From assembly GCF_000813005.1 (NCBI RefSeq), contig NZ_JSYP01000005.1, positions 62,001 to 126,000 on the forward strand: DNA of 64,000 nt, written 5' to 3'. The position numbers and the translations under genes were made by a program. The notes under the pieces are model-generated. The model saw only the letters and a program-made list of their open reading frames with translations, did not search any database and was not told where the DNA came from. The DNA comes from Flavobacterium sp. KMS. Lineage in GTDB: Bacteria > Bacteroidota > Bacteroidia > Flavobacteriales > Flavobacteriaceae. Below, one piece after another: positions 53,266 to 63,365 of this stretch; the stretch's first letter is position 1; every line of letters starts with the position of its first letter.

Positions 53266-53895
53266 ATGAGCTTAGTTAAATTATCTATAAAAGGAATTTC
53301 ATACAGTCAAACTCAAAATGGCGCTTATGCTTTGATTTTGAATGAAGTTGATGGCGAACGAAAGTTACCAATTGTAATTGGTGCATTCGAAGCGCAATCA
53401 ATTGCTATTGCTTTAGAAAAAGAGATAAAACCACCTCGCCCATTAACACATGATTTATTCAAAAACTTTGCAGAACGATTTGATATTGTTGTTAAGCAAG
53501 TTATTATCCACAAATTGGTTGATGGAGTATTCTATTCCAGCTTAATTTGCGAAAGAGATAAAATTGAAGAAATAATCGACGCAAGAACTTCTGATGCTAT
53601 AGCATTGGCATTGCGTTTTAATGCTCCAATATTTACTTATAAAAACATATTGGATAAGGCAGGAATTTATTTAAAGTCAAACTCTATGGAGAGCGATAAG
53701 GATTCTCAAGAAATTGATGATGTTCTTTCTAATCCAGAAACATTTGGTCGCGAAGAAGAATCTAATCAATCTGGCGAAACTTATTCTAAACACACAACTC
53801 AAGAACTTAACGAATTATTAGAGCAAGCTGTTCTTCAGGAAGATTATGAAAAAGCAGCCAAGATTCGTGATGAAATTTCGAAGAGAGAATCATAA
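53266..53895 (+). CDS. Bifunctional nuclease family protein with C-terminal UVR motif
   Basis: The 209-residue protein has the DUF151/BFN domain (about 5-135: LPIVIGAFEAQSIAIAL, SDAIALALR) and ends with a UVR segment, LLEQAVLQEDYEKAAKIRDE, like the UvrB-UvrC contact helix. The domain has nuclease activity in plant homologues and is of unclear role in bacteria. The combination suggests contact with nucleotide-excision repair proteins, which is inference. Confidence 0.85.
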   Translation: MSLVKLSIKGISYSQTQNGAYALILNEVDGERKLPIVIGAFEAQSIAIALEKEIKPPRPLTHDLFKNFAERFDIVVKQVIIHKLVDGVFYSSLICERDKIEEIIDARTSDAIALALRFNAPIFTYKNILDKAGIYLKSNSMESDKDSQEIDDVLSNPETFGREEESNQSGETYSKHTTQELNELLEQAVLQEDYEKAAKIRDEISKRES

Positions 53896-53957
53896 AGCAA
53901 TACGCTTTACGCTACAAGCTTAAAGCCTATAGCATAAGGCATAAAGCCAAATAAAAA
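53896..53957. repeat. Spacer repeat before thyA
   Basis: The spacer consists of short related words (AAGCTTAAAGCCTATAGC, GCATAAGGCATAAAGCC) akin to those at 10110-10215. No promoter is obvious, so thyA may be read with the gene upstream. Confidence 0.45.
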
Positions 53958-54809
53958 ATGAAACAATACTTAGACTTAGTACAACATGTTCTTGAGAACG
54001 GTTGTCAAAAAGGAGATAGAACTGGAACTGGTACAAAAAGTGTTTTTGGATACCAAATGCGTTTTGATTTAAGTGAAGGTTTCCCAATGGTTACTACCAA
54101 AAAATTACACTTAAAATCTATCATATACGAATTGCTTTGGTTTTTAAAAGGAGATACTAATATTAAATATCTACAAGAAAACGGAGTTAAAATTTGGGAT
54201 GCCTGGGCAGACAGCAATGGAGATTTAGGTCCTGTTTATGGACACCAATGGCGTAATTGGAATAGTGAAGAAATCGACCAAATTTCGGAACTGATTACCG
54301 AACTTAAAACAAACCCAAACAGTCGCCGAATGTTGGTTTCTGCTTGGAATCCATCGGTATTGCCAGATACAAAAAAATCTTTTGAAGAAAATGTAGCTAA
54401 CAATAAAGCTGCATTACCTCCTTGTCATGCTTTTTTTCAGTTTTACGTAGCAAGTCCTGACCTTGAAAAAGGCGAAACTAAAGGAAAATTATCTTGTCAA
54501 TTATACCAACGAAGTGCCGATATCTTTTTGGGAGTTCCATTTAATATTGCATCATATGCTTTATTAACTATGATGATTGCACAAGTTTGTGACCTCGAAG
54601 CTGGAGAATTCATCCACACTTTTGGAGATGCACACATTTACAATAACCATTTTGAACAATTGGAATTACAATTAAAACGTGAACCAAAACCATTACCAAA
54701 AATGGTTTTAAATCCAGATATAAAAAACATTTTCGATTTTGATTATGATGATTTTACCCTTGTAGGTTATGAACCACATGCAGGGATCAAAGGTAGTGTT
54801 GCCGTATAA
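53958..54809 (+). CDS. thyA: Thymidylate synthase
   Basis: The 283-residue enzyme methylates dUMP with methylene-THF. The catalytic cysteine is in [12 protein letters not shown], and [10 protein letters not shown] and [21 protein letters not shown] are typical. A short insertion ([15 protein letters not shown]) is a lineage feature. DHFR, which regenerates THF, is encoded 520 bases downstream. Confidence 0.97.
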   Translation: MKQYLDLVQHVLENGCQKGDRTGTGTKSVFGYQMRFDLSEGFPMVTTKKLHLKSIIYELLWFLKGDTNIKYLQENGVKIWDAWADSNGDLGPVYGHQWRNWNSEEIDQISELITELKTNPNSRRMLVSAWNPSVLPDTKKSFEENVANNKAALPPCHAFFQFYVASPDLEKGETKGKLSCQLYQRSADIFLGVPFNIASYALLTMMIAQVCDLEAGEFIHTFGDAHIYNNHFEQLELQLKREPKPLPKMVLNPDIKNIFDFDYDDFTLVGYEPHAGIKGSVAV

Positions 54810-54829
54810 AAAACATCAAAAATAACAAC

Positions 54830-54858
54830 AATCCGCTTTAACGAGCGGATTTTTTTTT
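54830..54858 (+). terminator. Terminator of thyA
   Basis: AATCCGCT pairs with AGCGGATT around six bases, followed by T9. Confidence 0.92.
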
Positions 54859-54979
54859 ATCTCAAAAAGATGCAAACCATGCTCTTTCAAGAGCAAAATC
54901 TCTTACAGGATAAATATTCAACTATCAAAACAGTCCTGTTTCAAAATAAATTTTATCTTTATAATCTAATATTTTACTC

Positions 54980-55318
54980 ATGGAAAAGGAATTACACGAG
55001 CAGTATGAATACGCCAGAAGAAGAATTAAACAAAAGAAAACCCTTTATTTCCATTTTGTCTTATTCCTTTTAGGAAGTTTATTTTTATTTATTGCCAATC
55101 GGTTTTTTAATGTCTCAAATGGGCAAACTTGGTACCTATGGATAATTACCGCATGGTGTTTTATTTTTATTTTACACTTTATAAAAGTATATATCACCGA
55201 CCGTTTCATGAATAAGAATTGGGAAAGAGAACAAATTGACCGACTTGTTGCATTACAACAAAAAAGAATAGCTCAGCTAGACTCAAGCATAAATGACAAT
55301 ACCGAAAACAAACTTTAG
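54980..55318 (+). CDS. 2TM domain protein
   Basis: The 112-residue protein has two membrane segments (about 24-41 and 51-70) and charged ends, as in the 2TM family of small Bacteroidota membrane proteins. Function unknown. It lies 11 bases before the DHFR gene and is probably co-transcribed with it. Confidence 0.8.
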   Translation: MEKELHEQYEYARRRIKQKKTLYFHFVLFLLGSLFLFIANRFFNVSNGQTWYLWIITAWCFIFILHFIKVYITDRFMNKNWEREQIDRLVALQQKRIAQLDSSINDNTENKL

Positions 55319-55329
55319 TTCGAAACAAA

Positions 55330-55812
55330 ATGATTATAATGATTGCGGCTGTTGCCGAAAACAATGCGCTTGGAAAAAATAACGAAATGATTTGGCATTT
55401 ATCAAATGATTTTAAAAGATTTAAAGCTCTTACCACTGGACATCATATTATAATGGGACGAAAAACATTTGAAAGTTTTCCTAAACCATTACCAAACAGA
55501 ACTCATATTGTAATAACGCGTCAAGAAGAATATCAACCAGAAGGATGTATTGTTGTAAAAAGCATAGAAGAAGCAATTGCAAAATGTCCCGAAAATGATG
55601 ATTCGTTTATTATTGGCGGAGGAGAAATTTACAATCTGGGAATGCCATTAGCAGATATTCTAGAAATTACAAGAGTACATCATAGCTTTGAGGCCGATGC
55701 CTTTTTTCCAGAAATTAATAAAAAGGAATGGCAACTCGTAGAGGCTGAACCCAACACCAGAGATGAAAAACATCTTTACGATTACACTTACGAGACCTAC
55801 GTTAGACAATAG
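55330..55812 (+). CDS. folA: Dihydrofolate reductase
   Basis: The 160-residue protein has the DHFR motifs IAAVAENNALGKNNEMIWHLSND in order (with the Asn/Leu-rich substrate loop), HHIIMGRKTFESFP and FIIGGGEIYNLGMP. It reduces dihydrofolate to THF with NADPH, serving ThyA. Full family length. Confidence 0.96.
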   Translation: MIIMIAAVAENNALGKNNEMIWHLSNDFKRFKALTTGHHIIMGRKTFESFPKPLPNRTHIVITRQEEYQPEGCIVVKSIEEAIAKCPENDDSFIIGGGEIYNLGMPLADILEITRVHHSFEADAFFPEINKKEWQLVEAEPNTRDEKHLYDYTYETYVRQ

Positions 55813-55815
55813 CAC

Positions 55816-55852
55816 AAAAAAAAGTCCCTCAATAATGAGGGACTTTTTTTTG
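55816..55852. terminator. Bidirectional terminator
   Basis: AAAAAAGTCCCTC pairs with GAGGGACTTTTTT around six bases. It separates folA from the convergent small membrane protein gene. Confidence 0.92.
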
Positions 55853-55876
55853 GCAAACAATGATTAGAGAAATGAC

Positions 55877-56194
55877 CTACTCTAGAAAGAGTATTTGATA
55901 ACATAAAATAAAAATTACAAATATTAAAAATACACCAGAAAAGAATATTATAATATTTGAGATTTTTTGAGAGTACATCTCAAAAAAGCCTTTAATACCA
56001 AATACCACGAAGGTACTAAAGACAAAGAAAATTAAAATTTCCAAAAACAAATTTAATCCTAAGAACGTATTTTGCGCTTTAAAAAGAATACTGCTCTCAA
56101 AAACAGTACTTTCAAAACAACTTACTAGAACAAACGAGATGATAAGCGCAAGTAGCACCCATTTGATTTGGGTCATTAATTCTCTATTAATCAT
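55877..56194 (-). CDS. Hypothetical small membrane protein
   Basis: The 105-residue protein has three hydrophobic segments (about 11-27, 45-68 and 79-102) and almost no soluble part. No family is recognised. It is flanked by folA and ubiE on the other strand and so stands alone. Confidence 0.55.
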   Translation of the reverse strand: MINRELMTQIKWVLLALIISFVLVSCFESTVFESSILFKAQNTFLGLNLFLEILIFFVFSTFVVFGIKGFFEMYSQKISNIIIFFSGVFLIFVIFILCYQILFLE

Positions 56195-56389
56195 TGAAAA
56201 AATATATACATTTTTACAAAGTAAATTTCCACATTAAATAAGGATCCTACAATACCCACTTTTAGTGATTTTTTACAAATCATTAAAAGTGGGTATAAGA
56301 ACACAGATCCAAAAATAATTTCATATCGTAATTAAAGAAACTGAATAACAGTTAATACAGATTGTATTATATTTGTACAAATAAAAAAA

Positions 56390-57121
56390 ATGGCAGAGAA
56401 AATAACACCTTATAAAGATTCAGCCTTAGGCAAGAAAGAACAAGTAGAACAAATGTTTGATACAATATCAGGAAATTACGATAACTTAAATCGTGTAATT
56501 TCATTTGGTATTGACATAAAATGGCGTAAGAAAGTTTTAAAAATAGTTTCAGACAAAAAACCAAAGATAATTCTAGATATTGCAACAGGAACTGGCGACT
56601 TAGCTATTTTAATGGCTCAGACAAATGCCGAAAAAATTATTGGCTTAGACATATCTTCAGGAATGCTTGAAGTAGGAAAAAAGAAAATCGCAGCAAAAAA
56701 CCTTACTCAAACTATTGACATGGTTGTAGGAGATTCTGAAAATTTACCTTTTGGAGACAATCATTTTGATGCAATTACCGTTGCTTTTGGTGTTAGAAAT
56801 TTCGAAAATCTAGAAAAAGGATTATCAGAAATCTTAAGAGTTTTAAAACCTAATGGTGTTTTTGTAATTCTTGAAACCTCGGTTCCAGAAAAACCTCTAT
56901 ACCGTCAAGGCTACTCTTTTTACACTAAAAATATACTTCCGTTAATAGGAAAATTGTTTTCAAAAGACAATTCAGCTTATGGATATTTGTCAGAATCTGC
57001 TGCCGCATTTCCACATGGAGAAGTCTTAAACAATATTTTAAGAAAAATTGGGTTTATAAGTGTCGTGGCTATGCCACAAACATTTGGTGTAGCAACAATA
57101 TATTCAGCTTCTAAAAAATAG
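56390..57121 (+). CDS. ubiE: Demethylmenaquinone methyltransferase
   Basis: The 243-residue SAM-dependent enzyme has [17 protein letters not shown] and the SAM motif [13 protein letters not shown], as in UbiE/MenG. In Bacteroidota it performs the last step of menaquinone synthesis. A TATATTTG box (56368-56375) lies 14 bases upstream. The porT gene follows after one base. Confidence 0.94.
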   Translation: MAEKITPYKDSALGKKEQVEQMFDTISGNYDNLNRVISFGIDIKWRKKVLKIVSDKKPKIILDIATGTGDLAILMAQTNAEKIIGLDISSGMLEVGKKKIAAKNLTQTIDMVVGDSENLPFGDNHFDAITVAFGVRNFENLEKGLSEILRVLKPNGVFVILETSVPEKPLYRQGYSFYTKNILPLIGKLFSKDNSAYGYLSESAAAFPHGEVLNNILRKIGFISVVAMPQTFGVATIYSASKK

Positions 57122-57122
57122 T

Positions 57123-57842
57123 ATGAAAAAAACTGTAATCTTAATTTTACTTGCCCTGACTACAAAAGGATATAGTCAATTTACTAAAAGTATGTTTAGT
57201 AAAGATCCTATTATCAATTTGGAAACCTGGCAAAAACAACGCCTTTATTTTGGGTATTACCTCGGATTTAATAGTTATGATTTCAAAATAGACTATAAAT
57301 CGTATGAAAAAATAAACCAAGACATTCAGGTAAAAAAAACAACTGGATTTAATGTTGGGGTTGTAGCCGATTTAAGATTAATGGAATATATCAACCTTCG
57401 TTTTGAACCTGGGTTATATTACACAAAAAGAGATTTATACTTTCCTGATCCCGAATTCACTTCGAAGACAGATTATTTAAGAGAAGTAAGTAGTACTTAC
57501 ATCAATTTTCCTTTGTTATTAAAATTTTCATCTCTAAGAACTGGAAACATACGTCCTTACCTGCTTGGAGGAGTTTCTACAACATTAAACTTATCTAGTA
57601 ACGCAAAATCTATAGACGACAACTTAGAGCAACGCTTTAGGGTAAAAGCCTGGACTATGAATTATGAATTAGGTTTTGGTATAGATTTCTTTTCAGAGTA
57701 TTTTATATTCTCTCCTTCTATCAGGGGTTCATTTGGTATTAATGACGAGTTAATACGTGACAAAGACCCAAATAGTCCTTGGACAGGAAATATTGAGTCT
57801 ATAAAATCAAGAGCAATTTTAATTAACTTTACTTTTCATTAA
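57123..57842 (+). CDS. porT: PorT family outer membrane protein of type IX secretion
   Basis: The 239-residue protein has a signal peptide (VILILLALTTKGYSQ) and eight beta strands of a small barrel (LYFGYYLGFNSYDFKI, LRFEPGLYYTKRDLYF, WTMNYELGFGIDFF), ending in ILINFTFH. PorT/SprT is needed for type IX secretion and gliding in Bacteroidota, and the location directly after ubiE is conserved. The gene is translationally close-coupled to ubiE. Confidence 0.88.
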   Translation: MKKTVILILLALTTKGYSQFTKSMFSKDPIINLETWQKQRLYFGYYLGFNSYDFKIDYKSYEKINQDIQVKKTTGFNVGVVADLRLMEYINLRFEPGLYYTKRDLYFPDPEFTSKTDYLREVSSTYINFPLLLKFSSLRTGNIRPYLLGGVSTTLNLSSNAKSIDDNLEQRFRVKAWTMNYELGFGIDFFSEYFIFSPSIRGSFGINDELIRDKDPNSPWTGNIESIKSRAILINFTFH

Positions 57843-57852
57843 AACTATATAA

Positions 57853-58581
57853 CTAGCTATTTCGTTTAAACTCACTAAGTATAATTGCGGTTGCAGTAGC
57901 CACATTTAAACTTTCGGTTTTTTGAAGTTCCCCAAATCTAGGAATAGTTAGTCTGTTTTTGATAGTTTTTTCGATTTCGTCGGAAATTCCGTTGGCTTCA
58001 TTGCCCATTATAATTATCCCTTCTTGGGGTAAATCTGTTTGGTAAATATTGGATCCGTCCATAAAAGTCCCAAAAACAGGAAGTGGTGTTTGAGCAAGAA
58101 AAGCTTTTAAATCAATATAATTTACATTAACCCTGGCAATTGAACCCATTGTAGCCTGAACTACTTTAGGATTATAAATATCTACTGATTCTTTAGAACA
58201 AAGCAATTGCTTAATTCCAAACCAATCACAAAGACGTAAAATAGTCCCTAAGTTTCCTGGATCACGAATGTCATCAAGAGCTAAGATTAAACCAGATTCT
58301 ATTATTTTTTTATCGGCAGGAATTTTAAAAACCGCCAAACAAGAATTAGGAGTTGATAATGCACTTATTTTTTTTAATTCTTGTGCACTAATTAACGTTT
58401 TCTTAGAGACTAAAACAGTCTCAAAATCGTTTTGAGTAGTATATAGGTGTTCCAGTTCAAAGTTGGATTGCAACAATTCTTGAATTACTTTTACCCCTTC
58501 GGCAAAAAACAATTGATTAGCAAAACGTTGTTTTTTTTGAAGTAAACCCGATATAAGCTTGATTTGGTTTTTACTAACCAT
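57853..58581 (-). CDS. TrmH/SpoU family RNA 2'-O-methyltransferase
   Basis: From MVSKNQIKLISGLLQKKQR the protein has 242 residues; the open frame extends 90 codons further but that part is antisense to the divergent gene and lacks homology. It has the SPOUT motifs ALDDIRDPGNLGTILR, IIMGNEANGIS and ESLNVATATAIIL. It methylates a ribose in rRNA or tRNA; the target is not evident. Confidence 0.93.
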   Translation of the reverse strand: MVSKNQIKLISGLLQKKQRFANQLFFAEGVKVIQELLQSNFELEHLYTTQNDFETVLVSKKTLISAQELKKISALSTPNSCLAVFKIPADKKIIESGLILALDDIRDPGNLGTILRLCDWFGIKQLLCSKESVDIYNPKVVQATMGSIARVNVNYIDLKAFLAQTPLPVFGTFMDGSNIYQTDLPQEGIIIMGNEANGISDEIEKTIKNRLTIPRFGELQKTESLNVATATAIILSEFKRNS

Positions 58582-58618
58582 AAAATAATGTACTTTTGAA
58601 TTAAATATTTTAGAACAC

Positions 58619-61177
58619 TTGAGAAAGAATTCCACAAAAATAGCAGCATTTATTCTAATAGCAATATTTATTTCAGCTTGTAATTCTGTAAAAAGAGTTC
58701 CTAACGGCAAAAAGCTTCTTACAAAGAATGAAATTATAGTAAATGACAAGCCTATTAATAACGAAAGCGTGTCCAACCAATTGTACCAAAAACCTAACAG
58801 TACGCTTATTGGTGGATACAAGTTGCGCTTAAACTTATACAACTTAGCCAATCCAAATCCAGATTCAACTTTTCAGGCAAAATACAAAAGTAATCCTAAA
58901 AGATATGAAAGATTATCAAAATTATTATCTGCAAAACAAGTAGACCGATTAGGACAATCTTTTTTATACAAAGGAATAAATGAGTTTTTTAAAACAACAG
59001 GTGAGCCGCCAGTAATTATAGATACTAGTAAGGTAAAAAAATCAGCTACGCGTTTAAAATATCATTATTTTCACAATGGTTATTTTAATGTAAAAACTGC
59101 TTTTACAATTGATAGTGTAGCCGCAAAAAAAGCCAAGATTCGTTACAACATTACAACAGGACAACCATTTCTCTTAGATACTATCAGTACTAATATATCA
59201 TCTCCTGATGTAGATTCTTTATATAACAAAAGCATTGAAAACACAGTATTAAAATCTGGAAATCAATATAAAACAAGTGATTTAGAGGATGAGAAAAACC
59301 GTATAACAACTTACTTTAGAAATCACGGTGTATATTATTTTCAATCTAACAATGTTACCTATAATATTGACACAATAAATAAAAAGAACAAAGCTAATAT
59401 CGATTTAATCATAAAAGATTATAGTTATCAGGACAAAGATTCTAGTAGAACTATGCCTTTTAAAATCTACAAAATTAGCGACGTTAACATATACACAGAC
59501 TATTCTGCTGCAAATGCCAAATTAGAAATTAAAGATAGTACTACTTATAAAAATTTTAATTTATACAGTTACAAGAAATTAAAATATAAGCCTTACGCTA
59601 TAACTGATGCTATTTTTATCACCAAAGGAAGCACATTTGCTGATTTTAAAACAACTCTTACAACCCGATATTTAAACAATTTAAAGATATTTAATTATCC
59701 GTCTATCCATTATGAAGTCGACAAAAGAGATTCGACTGCACAATCTTTAATTGCCAAGATATACTTAACTCCTAGAAAAAAATATAGTTTTCAAACGACT
59801 TTGGATGTTACACACTCGAATATTCAGGATTTCGGAATTGGATTTAGTCTTTCTGAAACAATTCGAAATGTTTTTAATCGCGCCGAAACACTAGAAATAG
59901 CTGGCCGTGTTAATGTTGGTTCTTCACAAGATTTAGCAAATCCAAATGGAACTTTCTTTAATGCTTCTGAATATGGAATTGACATTAAACTGAATGTACC
60001 TAGGATATTAATGCCTTTTGGAACTGAAAAAATCATTCCAAAAAGCATGATTCCGTCTACGGTAATGACTGCTGGTTTTGCAAAACAACGAAACATTGGT
60101 CTTGATAAAGAAAACTTTACAGGTGCTTTTACCTATAACTGGACTCCAAAAAGAAATAACACTGCACGTGTCGATCTTTTGAACATTCAATATGTGCGAA
60201 ATTTAAATCCTCAAAATTACTACAGAGTATATCGTTCTTCTTACAATGCTTTAAATGATATTTCACAAGAATACACTTATAACGACAAGCCTCTATTTGT
60301 TGACGATAATAATGATTTAGTAATAGACGAGGGCACAACAGGATTTACAAAAGAGGTATTGGATAAAACAATTCCTGTCTCTAGTGATGATTATCAATCG
60401 GTAGAAAGTATCGAAGAAAGAAGGATTAGACTTACGGAAAATGATTTTATCTTAGCATCTAATTACACATTCACAAAAACGACAAAAAAAGATTTATTAG
60501 ATAATACCTTTTATCTTTTTAAAGCAAAAATCGAAACTGCCGGATCATTACTTTCTTTAATCTCTCAAGCTGCTAGTTTGCAAAAAAATGCAAATGGGAA
60601 CTATGAAATTTTCAATTTAGAATATTCAGAATATTTAAAGACCGAATTTGACTACATTAAACACTGGGATCTATCTAAAGAAAAAGTAATTGCTGTACGA
60701 ACGTTTTTTGGAATTGCTGTTCCTTTTGGTAATTCAGATTATGTACCTTTTTCAAGAAGTTACTATTCTGGAGGTTCAAATGACAATAGAGCCTGGCAAC
60801 CCTATTCATTAGGACCAGGAAGCACAGGAGCTGTTAATGATTTTAACGAAGCCAATATGAAAATCGCTATTAGCGGTGAATTTAGATATAAGATTTTAGG
60901 GAAGTTAAAAGGGGCTATTTTTGCAGATGCAGGAAACATCTGGAATGTACTAGATAATGTAACGGATGAAAAAGCAACATTTAAGAACTTAAGCGACCTT
61001 AAAGACATCGCACTAGGAACAGGAATAGGGTTTCGCTATGATTTGAGTTTTTTCGTAATCCGTTTTGACTTAGGATTTAAAACCTATAATCCTGCTTACG
61101 AAATGAACAAACGCTGGTTCAGAGATTACAATTTCGGACACTCAGTTTTAAATTTTGGAATAAATTATCCTTTCTAA
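58619..61177 (+). CDS. tamL: TamL-type lipoprotein of the Omp85 family
   Basis: The 852-residue protein starts at a TTG codon, the only start in frame after a stop at 58586, and has a lipoprotein signal (FILIAIFISAC, Cys21). POTRA domains follow (about 40-430) and a 16-strand Omp85 barrel ends in FGHSVLNFGINYPF. A TACTTTTG box (58591-58598) precedes it. TamL takes the role of TamA in Bacteroidota, working with a TamB-like protein in envelope assembly. Confidence 0.88.
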   Translation: MRKNSTKIAAFILIAIFISACNSVKRVPNGKKLLTKNEIIVNDKPINNESVSNQLYQKPNSTLIGGYKLRLNLYNLANPNPDSTFQAKYKSNPKRYERLSKLLSAKQVDRLGQSFLYKGINEFFKTTGEPPVIIDTSKVKKSATRLKYHYFHNGYFNVKTAFTIDSVAAKKAKIRYNITTGQPFLLDTISTNISSPDVDSLYNKSIENTVLKSGNQYKTSDLEDEKNRITTYFRNHGVYYFQSNNVTYNIDTINKKNKANIDLIIKDYSYQDKDSSRTMPFKIYKISDVNIYTDYSAANAKLEIKDSTTYKNFNLYSYKKLKYKPYAITDAIFITKGSTFADFKTTLTTRYLNNLKIFNYPSIHYEVDKRDSTAQSLIAKIYLTPRKKYSFQTTLDVTHSNIQDFGIGFSLSETIRNVFNRAETLEIAGRVNVGSSQDLANPNGTFFNASEYGIDIKLNVPRILMPFGTEKIIPKSMIPSTVMTAGFAKQRNIGLDKENFTGAFTYNWTPKRNNTARVDLLNIQYVRNLNPQNYYRVYRSSYNALNDISQEYTYNDKPLFVDDNNDLVIDEGTTGFTKEVLDKTIPVSSDDYQSVESIEERRIRLTENDFILASNYTFTKTTKKDLLDNTFYLFKAKIETAGSLLSLISQAASLQKNANGNYEIFNLEYSEYLKTEFDYIKHWDLSKEKVIAVRTFFGIAVPFGNSDYVPFSRSYYSGGSNDNRAWQPYSLGPGSTGAVNDFNEANMKIAISGEFRYKILGKLKGAIFADAGNIWNVLDNVTDEKATFKNLSDLKDIALGTGIGFRYDLSFFVIRFDLGFKTYNPAYEMNKRWFRDYNFGHSVLNFGINYPF

Positions 61178-61236
61178 TGCTATTTAATTCTTATTTTTGC
61201 AACCTAAAAACTAAAAAACAACTAAAAAGAATTACA

Positions 61237-62304
61237 ATGGCACACAATATTAAACCAGGAGTAGCAACAGGGGATCAAGTTCAAGAGATTTTTAATTATG
61301 CAAAAGAAAAAGGATTTGCACTTCCTGCAGTAAACGTTACTGGATCAAGTACAATCAATGGAGTTCTTGAAACTGCAGCAAAACTGAATGCGCCAGTTAT
61401 TATTCAATTTTCTAACGGTGGAGCACAATTTAACGCTGGAAAAGGATTATCTAATGCTAACGAAAAATCAGCAATCGCTGGTGGAATCGCTGGAGCAAAA
61501 CACATTCATACTTTAGCAGAAGCTTACGGTGCAACAGTAATTTTACATACTGACCACTGTGCAAAAAAATTATTACCTTGGATTGATGGTTTACTAGATG
61601 CTTCTGAAAAACATTTTGCAGAAACAGGAAAACCTTTATTCAGTTCTCATATGATTGACTTATCTGAAGAGCCTATCGAAGAAAACATCGAAATTTGCAA
61701 AGGTTATTTAGCTAGAATGAGCAAAATGGGAATGACTCTTGAAATCGAGCTTGGTATTACAGGTGGTGAAGAAGACGGTGTTGACAACTCTGATGTTGAT
61801 AGCTCAAAATTATATACTCAACCAGAAGAAGTAGCTTATGCTTACGAAGAATTATCTAAAGTAAGTCCTAAATTTACAATTGCAGCAGCTTTTGGAAACG
61901 TTCACGGTGTTTACAAACCAGGAAACGTAAAATTAACTCCAAAAATCTTAAAAAATTCTCAAGATTTCGTTCAAGACAAATTCAAAACTGGTCATAACCC
62001 AGTAGATTTCGTTTTCCACGGAGGTTCAGGTTCTACACTTGAAGAAATTAGAGAAGCTATTGGATATGGTGTTATCAAAATGAACATTGATACAGATTTA
62101 CAATTTGCATATACTGAAGGAATTCGTGATTATATGGTTAAAAACATTGACTATTTAAGAACACAAATTGGTAACCCAGAAGGTGCTGATGTTCCTAACA
62201 AAAAATATTATGACCCAAGAAAATGGGTACGTGAAAGCGAAGTAACATTCAATACAAGACTTGAGCAAGCTTTTGCTGACTTGAATAACGTAAATACACT
62301 TTAA
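61237..62304 (+). CDS. fbaA: Class II fructose-bisphosphate aldolase
   Basis: From MAHNIKPGVATG the protein has 355 residues; 20 residues upstream in frame overlap the end of tamL and lack homology. Zinc ligands appear in HTDHCAKKLLPW and in FGNVHGVYKPGNV and FHGGSGST. It cleaves fructose-1,6-bisphosphate in glycolysis and the reverse in gluconeogenesis. A TATTTTTG box (61192-61199) precedes it. Confidence 0.96.
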   Translation: MAHNIKPGVATGDQVQEIFNYAKEKGFALPAVNVTGSSTINGVLETAAKLNAPVIIQFSNGGAQFNAGKGLSNANEKSAIAGGIAGAKHIHTLAEAYGATVILHTDHCAKKLLPWIDGLLDASEKHFAETGKPLFSSHMIDLSEEPIEENIEICKGYLARMSKMGMTLEIELGITGGEEDGVDNSDVDSSKLYTQPEEVAYAYEELSKVSPKFTIAAAFGNVHGVYKPGNVKLTPKILKNSQDFVQDKFKTGHNPVDFVFHGGSGSTLEEIREAIGYGVIKMNIDTDLQFAYTEGIRDYMVKNIDYLRTQIGNPEGADVPNKKYYDPRKWVRESEVTFNTRLEQAFADLNNVNTL

Positions 62305-62428
62305 ATTTTAGATTTCGTAATTTAGATTTCGGACTTCTAAAAAGCCTGAAATCTAAATTTTGAATCAGATTGAAAAATCTAAACTTTAATCCCGATAACT
62401 ATCGGGACTACATTCTAAATTAAAAAAA
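62305..62428. repeat. Spacer of TTTAGATTT words and a small hairpin
   Basis: The spacer between the aldolase gene and accD repeats words like AATTTAGATTTCG and its complement GAAATCTAAATTTT, giving an imperfect hairpin, and includes CCCGATA-act-TATCGGG (62391-62407). Similar words lie at 15815-15842. A dispersed repeat is likely. Confidence 0.5.
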
Positions 62429-63283
62429 ATGGCTTGGTTTAAAAGACACGAAAAAGGGATTACAACTGCTACCGAAGACAAAATGGATGTCCCAAAAGGA
62501 CTTTGGTACAAATCTCCAACTGGAAAAATTATTGATGCTGATGAGTTGGCTCGTAACTTATTTGTGAGCCCAGAAGATGATTTCCATGTTAGAATTGGAA
62601 GCGCAATCTATTTTGAGATTTTATTTGATAACAACGAGTTTGTTGAATTAGATAAAAACATGACATCTAAAGATCCTTTGCATTTTGTGGATACAAAAAA
62701 ATATGCAGAAAGATTAAAAGATGTAATGGAGAAAACTCACTTAAAAGACGCTGTGCGTACAGGAGTGGGAAAATCTAAAGGAAAAGAACTTGTTATTTGC
62801 TGTATGGACTTTGCCTTTATTGGTGGATCTATGGGAGCTGTAGTAGGTGAAAAAATTGCTAGAGGAATTAATCATGCTATCAAAAACAAATTACCATTTG
62901 TAATGATATCTAAATCTGGTGGAGCACGTATGATGGAAGCAGCTTACTCTTTGATGCAGTTAGCCAAAACATCTGTTAAACTTGCTCAGCTTGCCGAAGC
63001 TGGATTACCATATATTTCTTTATGTACAGACCCAACAACAGGAGGAACAACTGCTTCTTATGCTATGTTAGGAGATATTAATATTTCTGAGCCTGGTGCT
63101 TTAATTGGATTTGCAGGACCTAGAGTTGTAAGAGATACTACAGGAAAAGATTTACCTGAAGGTTTCCAAACTGCTGAATTCCTTTTAGAACATGGCTTTT
63201 TAGACTTTATAACGCCTAGAAAAGAATTGAAAGACAAGATAAACTTGTATATCGATTTGATTCAAAACAATACAATTAGATAG
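62429..63283 (+). CDS. accD: Acetyl-CoA carboxylase carboxyltransferase, beta subunit, without zinc ribbon
   Basis: The 284-residue protein has the carboxyltransferase core ([29 protein letters not shown] and [11 protein letters not shown]). It transfers CO2 from biotin to acetyl-CoA for fatty acid synthesis, with AccA. The N-terminus aligns with the usual zinc ribbon, but the CxxC positions read SPTG and SPED, so all four zinc cysteines are gone. Confidence 0.94.
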   Translation: MAWFKRHEKGITTATEDKMDVPKGLWYKSPTGKIIDADELARNLFVSPEDDFHVRIGSAIYFEILFDNNEFVELDKNMTSKDPLHFVDTKKYAERLKDVMEKTHLKDAVRTGVGKSKGKELVICCMDFAFIGGSMGAVVGEKIARGINHAIKNKLPFVMISKSGGARMMEAAYSLMQLAKTSVKLAQLAEAGLPYISLCTDPTTGGTTASYAMLGDINISEPGALIGFAGPRVVRDTTGKDLPEGFQTAEFLLEHGFLDFITPRKELKDKINLYIDLIQNNTIR

Positions 63284-63305
63284 TTTACAAACTTCTAAAA
63301 ATACC

Positions 63306-63340
63306 AAAATCCCATTCGCTACGGCAAATGGGATTTTTTT
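63306..63340 (+). terminator. Terminator of accD
   Basis: AAAATCCCATT pairs with AATGGGATTTT around ten bases, followed by further T. Confidence 0.88.
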
Positions 63341-63365
63341 ATATCTTTATTTCAAATACTATTAT

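Noticed and set aside
54870..55073. Short frame before and over the 2TM gene
   Set aside because: It overlaps the better supported 2TM gene in another frame and has no recognisable features.
58582..58851. Ninety-codon N-terminal extension of the TrmH-type methyltransferase
   Set aside because: It is antisense to the start of tamL, contains hydrophobic nonsense for this family, and the normal N-terminus begins at 58581.
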